A stretch of DNA of 64,000 nucleotides from Citrobacter telavivensis (GTDB lineage: Bacteria > Pseudomonadota > Gammaproteobacteria > Enterobacterales > Enterobacteriaceae): the NCBI GenBank assembly GCA_009363175.1, contig CP045205.1, positions 3,968,001 through 4,032,000 on the forward strand, read 5' to 3'. Under the pieces are notes generated by a model. The model was not told the DNA's origin and ran no database searches. It saw only the letters and a list, made by a program, of their open reading frames with translations. The first letter of the stretch is position 1. Every line of letters begins with the position of its first letter. Positions 9,383 through 18,189 of the stretch are shown piece after piece. The translations under genes were made by a program, and so were the position numbers.

Positions 9383-10282
9383 ATGATTTTCAATATTCAG
9401 CGCTATTCTACTCACGATGGCCCCGGTATCCGCACCGTGGTGTTCCTTAAAGGATGCTCTCTGGGCTGTCGCTGGTGTCAGAATCCGGAAAGCTGGGCAC
9501 GCACGCAGGATCTGCTGTTTGACGCACGTCTGTGCCTCGAAGGCTGCGAGCTTTGCGTCCAGGCGGCACCGGGCGTTATCGAACGCGCGCTGAATGGCCT
9601 CCTTATCCATCGCGAAAAACTGACTGACGCGCATCTTGCCAGCCTGATCGACTGCTGCCCTACTCAGGCTCTGACCGTCTGCGGCGACGTTAAAAGCGTC
9701 GATGAGATTATGACCACCGTCCTGCGCGATAAACCTTTTTATGACCGCAGCGGCGGCGGTATTACGCTTTCCGGCGGCGAACCGTTTATGCAGCCAGAGC
9801 TGGCGGCATCACTTTTAAAAGCAAGCCATGAGGCGGGCATTCATACCGCGGTCGAAACCTGTTTGCATGTGCCGTGGAAATACATTGAACCGTCACTGTC
9901 CTGGATCGATCTGTTCCTTGCGGATTTGAAACACGTCGCCGACGCGCCGTTTAAGCAATGGACGGATGGCAGCGCGTCACGCGTGCTGGAAAACCTGAGA
10001 AAGCTCGCCGCCGCCGGGAAAAAAATCATCATCCGCGTTCCGCTGGTTCAGGGGTTTAACGCCGATGAAGAAAGCATTAAAGCGATTACCGATTTTGCCG
10101 CCGATGAACTGCACGTTGGCGAGATTCACTTTTTGCCCTACCACACGTTAGGCATCAACAAATACCACTTACTCAGCCAACCCTACAACGCGCCGGACAA
10201 GCCGCTGGATGCACCCGATCTGCTCGCCTTTGCGCAGCAGTACGCCTGCACGAAAGGTTTGACCGCGACATTACGAGGATAA
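9383..10282 (+). CDS. pflE: Glycyl radical enzyme activase PflE (YbiY)
   Basis: Radical SAM enzyme that abstracts hydrogen from the glycine of its partner PflF. The cluster motif CSLGCRWC (CX3CX2C) lies near residues 24-31. The SAM motif LSGGEP and a second cysteine-rich stretch (CLEGCELC) follow. 299 residues from the ATG at 9383, which has GAGAGG upstream; an upstream in-frame ATG at 9314 lies in the operator region and is rejected. Four nucleotides separate it from pflF. It was formerly named as a pyruvate formate-lyase activase, but its real partner is the non-PFL enzyme next to it. Confidence 0.93.
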   Translation: MIFNIQRYSTHDGPGIRTVVFLKGCSLGCRWCQNPESWARTQDLLFDARLCLEGCELCVQAAPGVIERALNGLLIHREKLTDAHLASLIDCCPTQALTVCGDVKSVDEIMTTVLRDKPFYDRSGGGITLSGGEPFMQPELAASLLKASHEAGIHTAVETCLHVPWKYIEPSLSWIDLFLADLKHVADAPFKQWTDGSASRVLENLRKLAAAGKKIIIRVPLVQGFNADEESIKAITDFAADELHVGEIHFLPYHTLGINKYHLLSQPYNAPDKPLDAPDLLAFAQQYACTKGLTATLRG

Positions 10283-10286
10283 TCTC

Positions 10287-12719
10287 ATGACCCAACTGAA
10301 ACTGGATACGCTCAGCGACCGAATCAAAGCGCACAAAACCGCGCTGGTGCACATCGTCAAACCGCCGGTCTGTACCGAACGCGCGCAGCATTACACCGAA
10401 ATGTACCAGCAGCATCTGGACAAACCGATTCCGGTACGCCGCGCGCTGGCGCTGGCGCATCATCTGGCAGAGCGGACCATTTGGATCAAACACGACGAGC
10501 TGATCGTCGGCAACCAGGCGAGCGAAGTGCGCGCCGCGCCGATCTTCCCGGAATACACCGTCTCGTGGATTGAAAAAGAGATAGACGCCCTGGCGGACAG
10601 ACCGGGTGCGGGTTTTGCGGTCAGTGAAGAGAACAAACGCGTGTTGCATAGCGTTTGTCCGTGGTGGCGCGGCCAAACCGTTCAGGATCGCTGCTACGGC
10701 ATGTTTACCGATGAGCAAAAAGGGTTGCTGGAAACCGGTATTATCAAAGCCGAAGGCAACATGACCTCCGGTGACGCGCACCTGGCGGTCAACTTCCCGC
10801 TGCTACTGGAAAAAGGCATTGACGGCCTGCGGGCAAAAGTCGCGGAGCGCCGTTCACGCATTAACCTGACCGTTCTCGACGATCTGCATGGCGAGCAATT
10901 CCTGAAAGCTATTGATATTGTGCTGATTGCCGTCAGCGATCACATCGCCCGCTTCGCCGAACTGGCGCGTAAAATGGCGAGCGAAGAGACACGCGTCAGC
11001 CGCCGTAACGAGCTGCTGGCGATGGCGGAAAACTGCGATCTTATCGCTCACCAGCCGCCGCAGACTTTCTGGCAAGCGCTGCAGCTGTGCTACTTCATCC
11101 AGTTGATTCTGCAAATTGAGTCCAACGGTCACTCGGTGTCGTTCGGGCGCATGGACCAGTATCTTTATCCGTACTACCGCCGCGATGTGGAACTGAACCA
11201 GTCGCTGGACCGCGAACACGCCATTGAGCTGCTGCACAGCTGCTGGCTGAAACTGCTGGAAGTGAACAAAATCCGCTCCGGCTCGCACTCTAAAGCCTCC
11301 GCAGGCAGCCCGCTGTATCAGAACGTTACCATTGGCGGACAAAACCTGGTCAACGGTCAGCCGATGGATGCGGTCAATCCGCTCTCCTACGCGATCCTCG
11401 AATCCTGTGGGCGTCTGCGCTCCACCCAGCCTAACCTCAGCGTGCGTTATCACGCCGGGATGAGCAATGATTTCCTCGACGCCTGCGTACAGGTGATCCG
11501 CTGCGGCTTTGGTATGCCAGCCTTTAACAACGATGAAATCGTGATCCCGGAATTCATTAAGCTCGGTATTGAGCCGCAGGACGCCTACGATTACGCGGCG
11601 ATTGGCTGCATCGAAACCGCCGTGGGCGGCAAGTGGGGCTACCGCTGCACCGGCATGAGCTTTATCAACTTTGCCCGCGTGATGCTGGCTGCGCTGGAAG
11701 GTGGTCGGGACGCCACCAGCGGGAAAGTTTTCCTGCCACAGGAAAAAGCGCTCTCCGCCGGTAACTTCAACAATTTCGACGAGGTGATGGCGGCGTGGGA
11801 TACCCAGATCCGCTACTACACGCGCAAATCGATTGAGATCGAGTATGTGGTCGATACCATGCTGGAAGAGAACGTGCACGATATCCTCTGCTCGGCGCTG
11901 GTGGATGACTGCATCGAGCGGGCAAAGAGCATTAAGCAAGGCGGGGCGAAGTATGACTGGGTATCCGGCCTGCAGGTCGGTATCGCGAACCTCGGCAACA
12001 GCCTGGCCGCGGTGAAAAAACTGGTCTTTGAACAGGGGGCAATCGGTCAGCAACAGCTGGCGGCTGCACTGGCAGATGATTTTGACGGCCTGACCCACGA
12101 GCAGTTGCGCCAGCGTTTAATCAACGGCGCGCCGAAGTATGGCAACGATGATGACTCCGTCGATACCCTGTTGGCCCGTGCTTATCAGACCTATATCGAT
12201 GAACTGAAGCAATACCATAACCCGCGTTATGGACGCGGCCCGGTCGGCGGTAATTACTACGCGGGTACGTCGTCTATCTCGGCAAACGTGCCGTTCGGCG
12301 CAGCGACCATGGCGACGCCTGATGGTCGTAAAGCCCATACCCCGCTGGCTGAAGGGGCAAGCCCGGCATCCGGTACCGACCATCTTGGTCCCACGGCGGT
12401 GATTGGCTCCGTCGGCAAGCTGCCTACCGGTTCGATTCTGGGCGGCGTGCTGTTGAACCAGAAGCTGAACCCGGCCACGCTTGAGAACGAGTCCGACAAG
12501 CAGAAACTGATGATCCTGTTGCGAACTTTCTTTGAAGAGCACAAAGGCTGGCACATTCAGTACAACATCGTCTCGCGCGAAACCCTGCTGGACGCGAAAA
12601 AGCATCCGGACCAGTATCGTGATCTGGTGGTCCGCGTAGCCGGTTATTCCGCCTTCTTCACCGCGCTTTCACCGGACGCGCAGGACGATATCATCGCCCG
12701 TACCGAACATATGTTGTAA
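10287..12719 (+). CDS. pflF: Glycyl radical enzyme PflF (YbiW)
   Basis: 810-residue glycyl radical enzyme, full length. Radical site Gly786 in VRVAGYSAF; active-site thiyl residue Cys441 in GCIETAVGG with the general base Glu443, the CxE pattern of the dehydratase/eliminase branch rather than pyruvate formate-lyase (which has CC). Recent work, as I recall it, assigns this family to ring opening of 1,5-anhydroglucitol 6-phosphate giving 1-deoxyfructose 6-phosphate, which FsaA then cleaves. The divergent fsaA supports that here. It would act in the cytoplasm under anaerobic conditions. Confidence 0.92.
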   Translation: MTQLKLDTLSDRIKAHKTALVHIVKPPVCTERAQHYTEMYQQHLDKPIPVRRALALAHHLAERTIWIKHDELIVGNQASEVRAAPIFPEYTVSWIEKEIDALADRPGAGFAVSEENKRVLHSVCPWWRGQTVQDRCYGMFTDEQKGLLETGIIKAEGNMTSGDAHLAVNFPLLLEKGIDGLRAKVAERRSRINLTVLDDLHGEQFLKAIDIVLIAVSDHIARFAELARKMASEETRVSRRNELLAMAENCDLIAHQPPQTFWQALQLCYFIQLILQIESNGHSVSFGRMDQYLYPYYRRDVELNQSLDREHAIELLHSCWLKLLEVNKIRSGSHSKASAGSPLYQNVTIGGQNLVNGQPMDAVNPLSYAILESCGRLRSTQPNLSVRYHAGMSNDFLDACVQVIRCGFGMPAFNNDEIVIPEFIKLGIEPQDAYDYAAIGCIETAVGGKWGYRCTGMSFINFARVMLAALEGGRDATSGKVFLPQEKALSAGNFNNFDEVMAAWDTQIRYYTRKSIEIEYVVDTMLEENVHDILCSALVDDCIERAKSIKQGGAKYDWVSGLQVGIANLGNSLAAVKKLVFEQGAIGQQQLAAALADDFDGLTHEQLRQRLINGAPKYGNDDDSVDTLLARAYQTYIDELKQYHNPRYGRGPVGGNYYAGTSSISANVPFGAATMATPDGRKAHTPLAEGASPASGTDHLGPTAVIGSVGKLPTGSILGGVLLNQKLNPATLENESDKQKLMILLRTFFEEHKGWHIQYNIVSRETLLDAKKHPDQYRDLVVRVAGYSAFFTALSPDAQDDIIARTEHML

Positions 12720-12726
12720 TCCCCAT

Positions 12727-12804
12727 GGCCCGGTGGCGCTAACGCTTACCGGGCCCACAAGCCTCTCTCCGTAGGCCGGATAAGGCGCAGCCGCCATCCG
12801 GCGC
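12727..12804. repeat. REP-type hairpins between pflF and supH
   Basis: Two dyads in tandem: GGCCCGGT...ACCGGGCC (12727-12755) and a REP element GTAGGCCGGATAAGGC...GCCATCCGGC (12771-12804). They follow pflF directly and probably protect or end its transcript. Confidence 0.75.
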
Positions 12805-12805
12805 T

Positions 12806-12845
12806 TTTGCTTTCATTCGAAATTAAATTTGTGCTTTAGGTCACA
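12806..12845. promoter_or_regulatory. supH upstream region: degenerate palindrome plus CRP-like site
   Basis: Positions 12806-12827 share the 13-bp core CTTTCATTCGAAA with the fsaA/pflE palindrome. Three bases on, TGTGC-N6-TCACA (12830-12845) differs from the CRP consensus at one position. Together they suggest sugar-regulated, catabolite-sensitive transcription of supH. Both assignments are pattern-based. Confidence 0.5.
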
Positions 12846-12893
12846 TTGTTATTAGAATGTTGCTAGCCACAGTAATATTCTGGAGAGAAATGT

Positions 12894-13709
12894 ATGACCG
12901 TAAAAGTTATCGTCACTGATATGGACGGAACTTTTCTCAATGACGCCAAAAAGTACGATCACGCACGTTTTATGGCGCAGTACCACGAGCTAAAGAAACG
13001 CAACATCGAGTTTGTCGTCGCCAGCGGCAATCAGTACTTTCAGCTCATCTCTTTCTTCCCCGAACTCAAAGACGAGATCTCTTTCGTTGCCGAAAACGGC
13101 GCGCTGGTGTTTGAGCATGGCCAACAGCTTTTTCACGGCGAACTTACCCGTCATGAATCACGGAGCGTGATCGGCGAACTGCTCAAGGATAAACAGCTCA
13201 ACTTTGTCGCCTGCGGTCTGCAAAGCGCTTACGTCAGTGAACACGCCCCGGCGTCCTTTGTTGCGCTCATGGCAAAGCACTATCACCGCCTGAAGCCGGT
13301 GAAGGACTATCACGACATCGACGACGTGCTGTTTAAGTTCTCTCTGAATCTGCCGGATCAGCAGATCCCGTTGGTTATCGACAAGCTGCATACGGCGCTG
13401 GACGGCATTATGAAACCTGTGACCAGCGGTTTCGGCTTTATCGATCTGATCATTCCGGGGCTCCACAAAGCCAATGGCATCAGCCGGTTGTTGAAACGCT
13501 GGAACCTTTCACCGAAGGAGGTGGTCGCCATTGGCGACAGCGGCAACGATGCAGAAATGTTGAAAATGGCGCACTACTCTTTCGCCATGGCGAATGCCAC
13601 CGACAGTATCAAAGCGCTCTCCCGCTATCAGACGGATGACAATAACCATCAGGGTGCGCTGAACGTGATCCAGGCTGTGCTGGATAACACGGCCCCCTTC
13701 AACGTGTAA
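12894..13709 (+). CDS. supH: HAD-family sugar phosphatase SupH (YbiV)
   Basis: Haloacid dehalogenase superfamily, Cof/type IIB subfamily, 271 residues. Nucleophile Asp9 and acid Asp11 in VTDMDGTF; the conserved Lys sits in KANGISRLL and the metal-binding motif is GDSGNDAEML near residues 213-222. E. coli YbiV dephosphorylates several sugar phosphates, including fructose 1-phosphate, ribose 5-phosphate and glucose 6-phosphate. Placement after pflEF and a copy of the same operator core suggest a link with the radical sugar-phosphate pathway; that link is inference. Confidence 0.93.
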   Translation: MTVKVIVTDMDGTFLNDAKKYDHARFMAQYHELKKRNIEFVVASGNQYFQLISFFPELKDEISFVAENGALVFEHGQQLFHGELTRHESRSVIGELLKDKQLNFVACGLQSAYVSEHAPASFVALMAKHYHRLKPVKDYHDIDDVLFKFSLNLPDQQIPLVIDKLHTALDGIMKPVTSGFGFIDLIIPGLHKANGISRLLKRWNLSPKEVVAIGDSGNDAEMLKMAHYSFAMANATDSIKALSRYQTDDNNHQGALNVIQAVLDNTAPFNV

Positions 13710-14158
13710 TGCCTGAATGCGGCGACTGGAGAATATTTTAATCCGGATGCCGCATTCAGATTATTATTATTAATATTAGGATTTTTGATAATAATAATGG
13801 AAAGTTTTTTTGTTATTCCTTTATATAGATATCTTCAGGCTGGTAAAATTCTTAATTCTTTTGGATTAGCATCGCAACAGGTTTCTTTTATAACACTCGA
13901 CCTCTGGCAACTACTTTACAGCAATAGATAGCTTTATATTTTTACGGATAACCAATATCACCGTAAGCCAAAAAAATTCATTATTAACTCATTGATAAAC
14001 ATACAAAACAATCACAACGCAATTAAAGTGATGTCTATTTTATTTTCATACACACACAAATCATTTAGACTATTAATTGACAAACAGAAACCTTTGTTTG
14101 CCCCACTTATTAAATGTTAAATTTTTTATTATAATTTAATCATTATGGACAAGTTAAC
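13710..14158. other. AT-rich leader before the autotransporter
   Basis: A long non-coding gap that is strikingly AT-rich, in contrast to supH. At its left edge an 11-bp inverted repeat (CTGAATGCGGC, 25-base loop, GCCGCATTCAG; 13713-13759) followed by a T/A tract probably ends supH transcription. The rest has many A/T runs of the kind H-NS binds, marking the left border of the inserted block. I see no open frame or RNA gene in it. Confidence 0.5.
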
Positions 14159-16768
14159 ATGGATTACACTCTGAAATTACACCAGGCCAGGAATTTCACG
14201 TTTCTTTCGGGAAATTTTAATAAAACTTTTCTCGCTAGCGCCATTTTATTGGCAGCCCACTCTGCTTACGCAGATGACTGTAATAACCTGGCACTTCAAG
14301 CTGGAGTGAGTTGCGTACAAAACGGTAACCAACTGAATATTGATATTCATGCAGATATCGACAACCCTACCCCATACCCTGCCTACTCATTCAACGCTCA
14401 GAACGGGATGCAGTCTGATAAGGTCGTCATCTCTCTGGACGCGGGTAAGACGCTCACGGCCGCTCAGAATGGGATACAGGCCCAAGGCAATCCCCTTGCT
14501 CTTGATGAAATAGAAGTCAGCACATCGGGAAACATCTATACCGGTAAGGTAACCGACAACGATGCGGCGGATCCGCTTGCACCGATTACGGGCCCTTCTG
14601 GTGGCATAATTTTTGATAAAACCAATATCCGGGATACGCAGCACGCTGGGATTTATCTGGCCGGCGCATCCGGCGGGCTGTTAGCTATTGGTTCAGTTCT
14701 TCAGCAGTCCGGAAGCCAGATCGTTAACAACAGCGCGAGTAAAGATACCGCAGCTATCTATTCGCAGGCGCTGGAATCGCGGATTACCAGCTCAGGCGTG
14801 ATTCGTTCCCAGGTCGGTGATGCCATTCGCATAGAAAGCACCCCGCCTGAATATACCTGGTCCAGCGGCGGTTACATCATTGTCGATCCGCAGGGCGTGT
14901 TTGATGTTCACCTGAAGGCCGACAGCGTTGTCGAGGGGGGGAGCGAAGGCGCGGGTATCAAAACCACGGGGGGAACGCAGTCCACTGTGCAAATCGATCA
15001 AGGTGCCACGCTTGGCGCGCTATCCGATGTGGCAATCGACGTGGCAGGTTTTGACGGTTTTTATTTGCGCGATCCCGCCATGCCCAATTTGCCGCTAGAC
15101 AGTACTCATTATAGCGGAGCAGAAACCCGCATCATTAACGCAGGGGCCATGACGGGCGTCGTACGCCTCTCCAGCGGTCGGGATACGGTGATTAACGACG
15201 CTACGGGTGTCTGGAACGTGCGGCAGTGGTTTGATTCGGATCGCGACGGTATCCGGGATACCGTCGCGCCTGTAGCGACCAGTGATTTTGGCGGAGGCAC
15301 AACGGAACTTGTCAACCGTGGCGTAATTTCCCTCACCGCGCGCCCGGACGGGACAGCCAATCATGCGTTATTTGATAACCTGGCGACGTTTCGAAATCAG
15401 GGTAGCCTGCAGTTAACCAATAATGTCGCTGGCGATCGCTTTACCCTTAACGGGGATTATGTCGGAGACGGCGGCGTTATTGCGCTTGATACGGTTCTGG
15501 GTGACGATAACTCACTGACCGACCAGCTCATTATTAACGGCTCAACGTCAGGCCAAAGCGTGCTGTCCATCAATAATCTCGGTGGCACCGGGGCACAAAC
15601 CCGTGAAGGCATTAAAGTCATTGAGGTCAATGGCGATTCATCAGGGGTGTTCACGCAGAGCGGGCGTATTGTCGGAGGAGCATATGAATACTATTTACAC
15701 AAAAATAGTCTCAGCGTTCAGGACGGCGACTGGTACTTGCGCTCCGAACTGCCTTCGGTCACGCCGGATCCCCAGGATCCTGAACCCGTGCAACGTCCGG
15801 AAATCGGCAGCTATATGGTTAACCACATGGCCGCCAATACCCTCTTCCAGACACGTCTTCACGATCGCCTCGGTGAAGCGCAGTATACCGATGCGTTAAC
15901 CGGGGAACAGACAACCAGCCTGTGGCTTCGTCAGGTCGGTGGGCATAACCGCTCTCAGGACAGTTCTGGTCAGTTTAAAAACCAGGGAAATCGCTATGTC
16001 GCGCAAATTGGCGGTGACATTGCGCAGTGGAGTTCCGATCAACGGGATCGCTGGCATCTGGGTATCATGGCGGGCTACGCCCGGCAAAGTAACAATACCG
16101 AATCCAGATACTCACACTATCAATCCAAAGGCTCGGTCAAAGGCTATAGCGCGGGTTTATACGGAACCTGGTATGCCAACGATGAGAAAAAAACCGGTAG
16201 CTATGTCGACAGTTGGGCGCTCTACAACTGGTTTGATAACGAAGTGAAAGGCGATCAGCTGGCGTCCGAGAAGTATAAATCTCGCGGCATTACCGCCTCG
16301 GTAGAAGCGGGTTATACTTTTGAATTAGGCAGCAGAGAAACGGATGCAGTGGGATATTACATCCAGCCTAAAGCCCAGCTTATCTGGATGGGCGTCAGAT
16401 CCAGCGATCATACTGAACGCCAAAGCAGCGGCGGTTCACGTGTCTCATTCGAGGGCGATGGTAATCTTCAAAGTCGATTGGGTGTCCGTGCCTATCTGCA
16501 AGGACACAGCACGGTAGACAAGGGCAAAAATCGCGAGTTCCAACCCTTCATCGAAGCAAACTGGATCCATAACACCCGTGATTTTGGGGCCAGTATCAAT
16601 GGCCAGGGCAATGAAATTGCCGGCACCCGCAATATTGGTGAAGCCAAAATCGGGGTTGAGGGACAACTCTCCCGACAACTGGATATGTGGGGTAACGTGA
16701 CGCAGCAAATAGGGAACAGTGGTTACAGTGATACTCAGGCAATGATAGGGATCAAATACCGTTTCTAG
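14159..16768 (+). CDS. Type Va autotransporter, beta-helix passenger
   Basis: 869-residue autotransporter. The signal peptide ends near residue 38 (HSAYA-DD). The passenger, about residues 39-580, is rich in G, N, D, S and T with repeated short beta-strand patterns, as in right-handed beta-helix passengers. No protease triad is visible. A linker with PDPQDPEPVQRPE precedes the beta-barrel (about 595-869), which ends in GIKYRF with the terminal Phe required for barrel assembly. Two Cys sit early in the passenger (DDC and VSC). The ribosome site (GGAC) is weak. Probably an adhesin or surface protein. Absent between ybiV and ybiU in E. coli K-12. Confidence 0.85.
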   Translation: MDYTLKLHQARNFTFLSGNFNKTFLASAILLAAHSAYADDCNNLALQAGVSCVQNGNQLNIDIHADIDNPTPYPAYSFNAQNGMQSDKVVISLDAGKTLTAAQNGIQAQGNPLALDEIEVSTSGNIYTGKVTDNDAADPLAPITGPSGGIIFDKTNIRDTQHAGIYLAGASGGLLAIGSVLQQSGSQIVNNSASKDTAAIYSQALESRITSSGVIRSQVGDAIRIESTPPEYTWSSGGYIIVDPQGVFDVHLKADSVVEGGSEGAGIKTTGGTQSTVQIDQGATLGALSDVAIDVAGFDGFYLRDPAMPNLPLDSTHYSGAETRIINAGAMTGVVRLSSGRDTVINDATGVWNVRQWFDSDRDGIRDTVAPVATSDFGGGTTELVNRGVISLTARPDGTANHALFDNLATFRNQGSLQLTNNVAGDRFTLNGDYVGDGGVIALDTVLGDDNSLTDQLIINGSTSGQSVLSINNLGGTGAQTREGIKVIEVNGDSSGVFTQSGRIVGGAYEYYLHKNSLSVQDGDWYLRSELPSVTPDPQDPEPVQRPEIGSYMVNHMAANTLFQTRLHDRLGEAQYTDALTGEQTTSLWLRQVGGHNRSQDSSGQFKNQGNRYVAQIGGDIAQWSSDQRDRWHLGIMAGYARQSNNTESRYSHYQSKGSVKGYSAGLYGTWYANDEKKTGSYVDSWALYNWFDNEVKGDQLASEKYKSRGITASVEAGYTFELGSRETDAVGYYIQPKAQLIWMGVRSSDHTERQSSGGSRVSFEGDGNLQSRLGVRAYLQGHSTVDKGKNREFQPFIEANWIHNTRDFGASINGQGNEIAGTRNIGEAKIGVEGQLSRQLDMWGNVTQQIGNSGYSDTQAMIGIKYRF

Positions 16769-16784
16769 CCAGTAGCAGGGCCCT

Positions 16785-16812
16785 GGCAGACGGATAATAT
16801 TGTCCGTCTGCC
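16785..16812. other. Stem-loop between autotransporter and glycosyltransferase
   Basis: A perfect 10-bp stem (GGCAGACGGA, 8-base loop, TCCGTCTGCC). No U-tract follows, so it may act as a partial terminator or 3' stabiliser and set different levels of the two proteins. Confidence 0.55.
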
Positions 16813-16856
16813 TCCCTGACGATTTATACCAAACGCATTTGATAACAGGAATGGTC

Positions 16857-17999
16857 ATGCAACCACGCGTTTTAATTGTCACCACCGAAGCCCCTGATGT
16901 GCTGTTCAGTGGCCTGGGTTTTTTCAATCAGCATTTCTGGCAGGAATTAACGCGCCGTCGCTACCCCTTCAGGGTGTTATACCTGAACAATCAGAAAACC
17001 CGGGCGTCAACACTGGCTGATTATGAGATTGCCGTTGAACCTACATTGCCTTTTGACTCCTCCCTGGAATCACTGAGCCTGAATGTGGCATGGAGTACCG
17101 CGCAAAAAATTCAGCCCATACTCAATGAGTTCAAGCCCGATATTATCTCAGTGCACGAAAACTCACCTCTGTTACCGTTTTACTTTGAGTTACACAGAGT
17201 GCAATTCACGCTCCATTCCAGCTATATCGGCATGCAGCACTATCTGACCCGAACCCAGAAAGGTATGCAGCATTACTGGGAACAGCGAATCGCGGTACGT
17301 CAGAGTGGCGCGGTAGTGCTTCACAGCGACTGGGCGCACCGTTCAATTATTCAGCATGTCTCCGCCGATATTGTCCCCCCCGATATCTTCCCTATCGGTG
17401 TCGATTTCGCCGATTACCCGGAAAAAAAAATCCGCCATCCGCAAGGTAAAGTGGTCATCAGCTTCTTTGGGCGATTCACCGATATTGTGAAAAACTTCCA
17501 GATTTTTCGTGAGTCGATCAATACGCTGCCAGAAGCCTATCGCAACCGGGTTGAGGCCAGGGTTTATGGGCCAGAGAAGATCCCTGACTACATGGAAAAA
17601 GAAGGCTTTAAAGGTCTGACATTTGTTCAGGGTGAGGAAAAAAAACGGGCTTTTGCGGAAACTGACATTGTGGTCTTCCCCAGCATTCAGGAGAGTTTCG
17701 GTATTGTCGGACTGGAAGCCTTGCTCTCAAACTGCGCACTGATCGCGACGCCAGGACTGGGTATGGATGCATACATGCCTTCTGATTACGCCTGCGAACC
17801 TACCGTTGCCGCGCTACAGCAGCGCATCGTCCACTATCTCTCACATACTGAACAACTCTGGCGCGATCAGGATAACCAGGTGTTTCGCCAGAGCGTAAAT
17901 CATCCGGAATTAACGCTCAGTAACATGACGGAATCCTATATTGAAGTCTGGAAAAAGTTGCACCAAAAGTTAGTCAGCTCAGCGACTGCCGCGAAGTAA
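16857..17999 (+). CDS. GT4-like glycosyltransferase beside the autotransporter
   Basis: 380 residues from the ATG at 16857, which has AGGA 7 nt upstream; an ATG two codons earlier is also possible. GT-B fold of the GT4 type: N-terminal Rossmann half beginning RVLIVTTEAPDVLFSG, and the C-terminal nucleotide-sugar half with the retaining EX7E motif in ESFGIVGLE. No signal peptide or membrane helix, so it is cytoplasmic. It follows the autotransporter by 88 nt on the same strand, which suggests that it glycosylates the passenger before export. It is not a GT9-like Aah/BAHT heptosyltransferase, the usual partner of glycosylated AIDA-type proteins. Alternatives are LPS or capsule sugar addition. 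Confidence 0.8.
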   Translation: MQPRVLIVTTEAPDVLFSGLGFFNQHFWQELTRRRYPFRVLYLNNQKTRASTLADYEIAVEPTLPFDSSLESLSLNVAWSTAQKIQPILNEFKPDIISVHENSPLLPFYFELHRVQFTLHSSYIGMQHYLTRTQKGMQHYWEQRIAVRQSGAVVLHSDWAHRSIIQHVSADIVPPDIFPIGVDFADYPEKKIRHPQGKVVISFFGRFTDIVKNFQIFRESINTLPEAYRNRVEARVYGPEKIPDYMEKEGFKGLTFVQGEEKKRAFAETDIVVFPSIQESFGIVGLEALLSNCALIATPGLGMDAYMPSDYACEPTVAALQQRIVHYLSHTEQLWRDQDNQVFRQSVNHPELTLSNMTESYIEVWKKLHQKLVSSATAAK

Positions 18000-18129
18000 G
18001 CTGTTCCCCTGCCCTTTATGGCGCCGTCGGGCGCCACAATCCAATCATCAGACCTCTGGTATGCGTTGTCCTGGACAAATGGCGCGACGATCTCACCAGC
18101 AAACATTTAAACTTGCATTAACTTTTTTA

Positions 18130-18155
18130 TAACTTACATTATCAACTGTAAGTTA
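18130..18155. promoter_or_regulatory. Inverted repeat upstream of ybiU
   Basis: TAACTTACA, 8-base spacer, TGTAAGTTA: perfect 9-bp arms. The outer bases (TAACTT and AAGTTA) echo the half-sites of the operator at 18157-18178, only one base away. It could be a second, wider-spaced site for the same regulator. Confidence 0.45.
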
Positions 18156-18156
18156 A

Positions 18157-18178
18157 ATAAGTTTCGAATGAAAGTTAT
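18157..18178. promoter_or_regulatory. ybiU copy of the fsaA/pflE palindrome
   Basis: ATAAGTTTC, centre GAAT, GAAAGTTAT: the same 22-mer as at 9329-9350 read on the other strand, with one change. It ends 11 nt before the ybiU start, close enough to block transcription or initiation. Confidence 0.7.
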
Positions 18179-18189
18179 GCGAGGTGGTT

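Noticed and set aside
10854..12098. 414-codon open frame antisense to pflF
   Set aside because: It lies wholly inside a well-conserved gene with all active-site motifs. Long antisense frames are common in GC-rich enterobacterial genes.
16857..17999. Glycosyltransferase as an Aah/BAHT autotransporter heptosyltransferase
   Set aside because: It has a GT4-type EX7E motif and GT-B layout, not the GT9-like features of that family.
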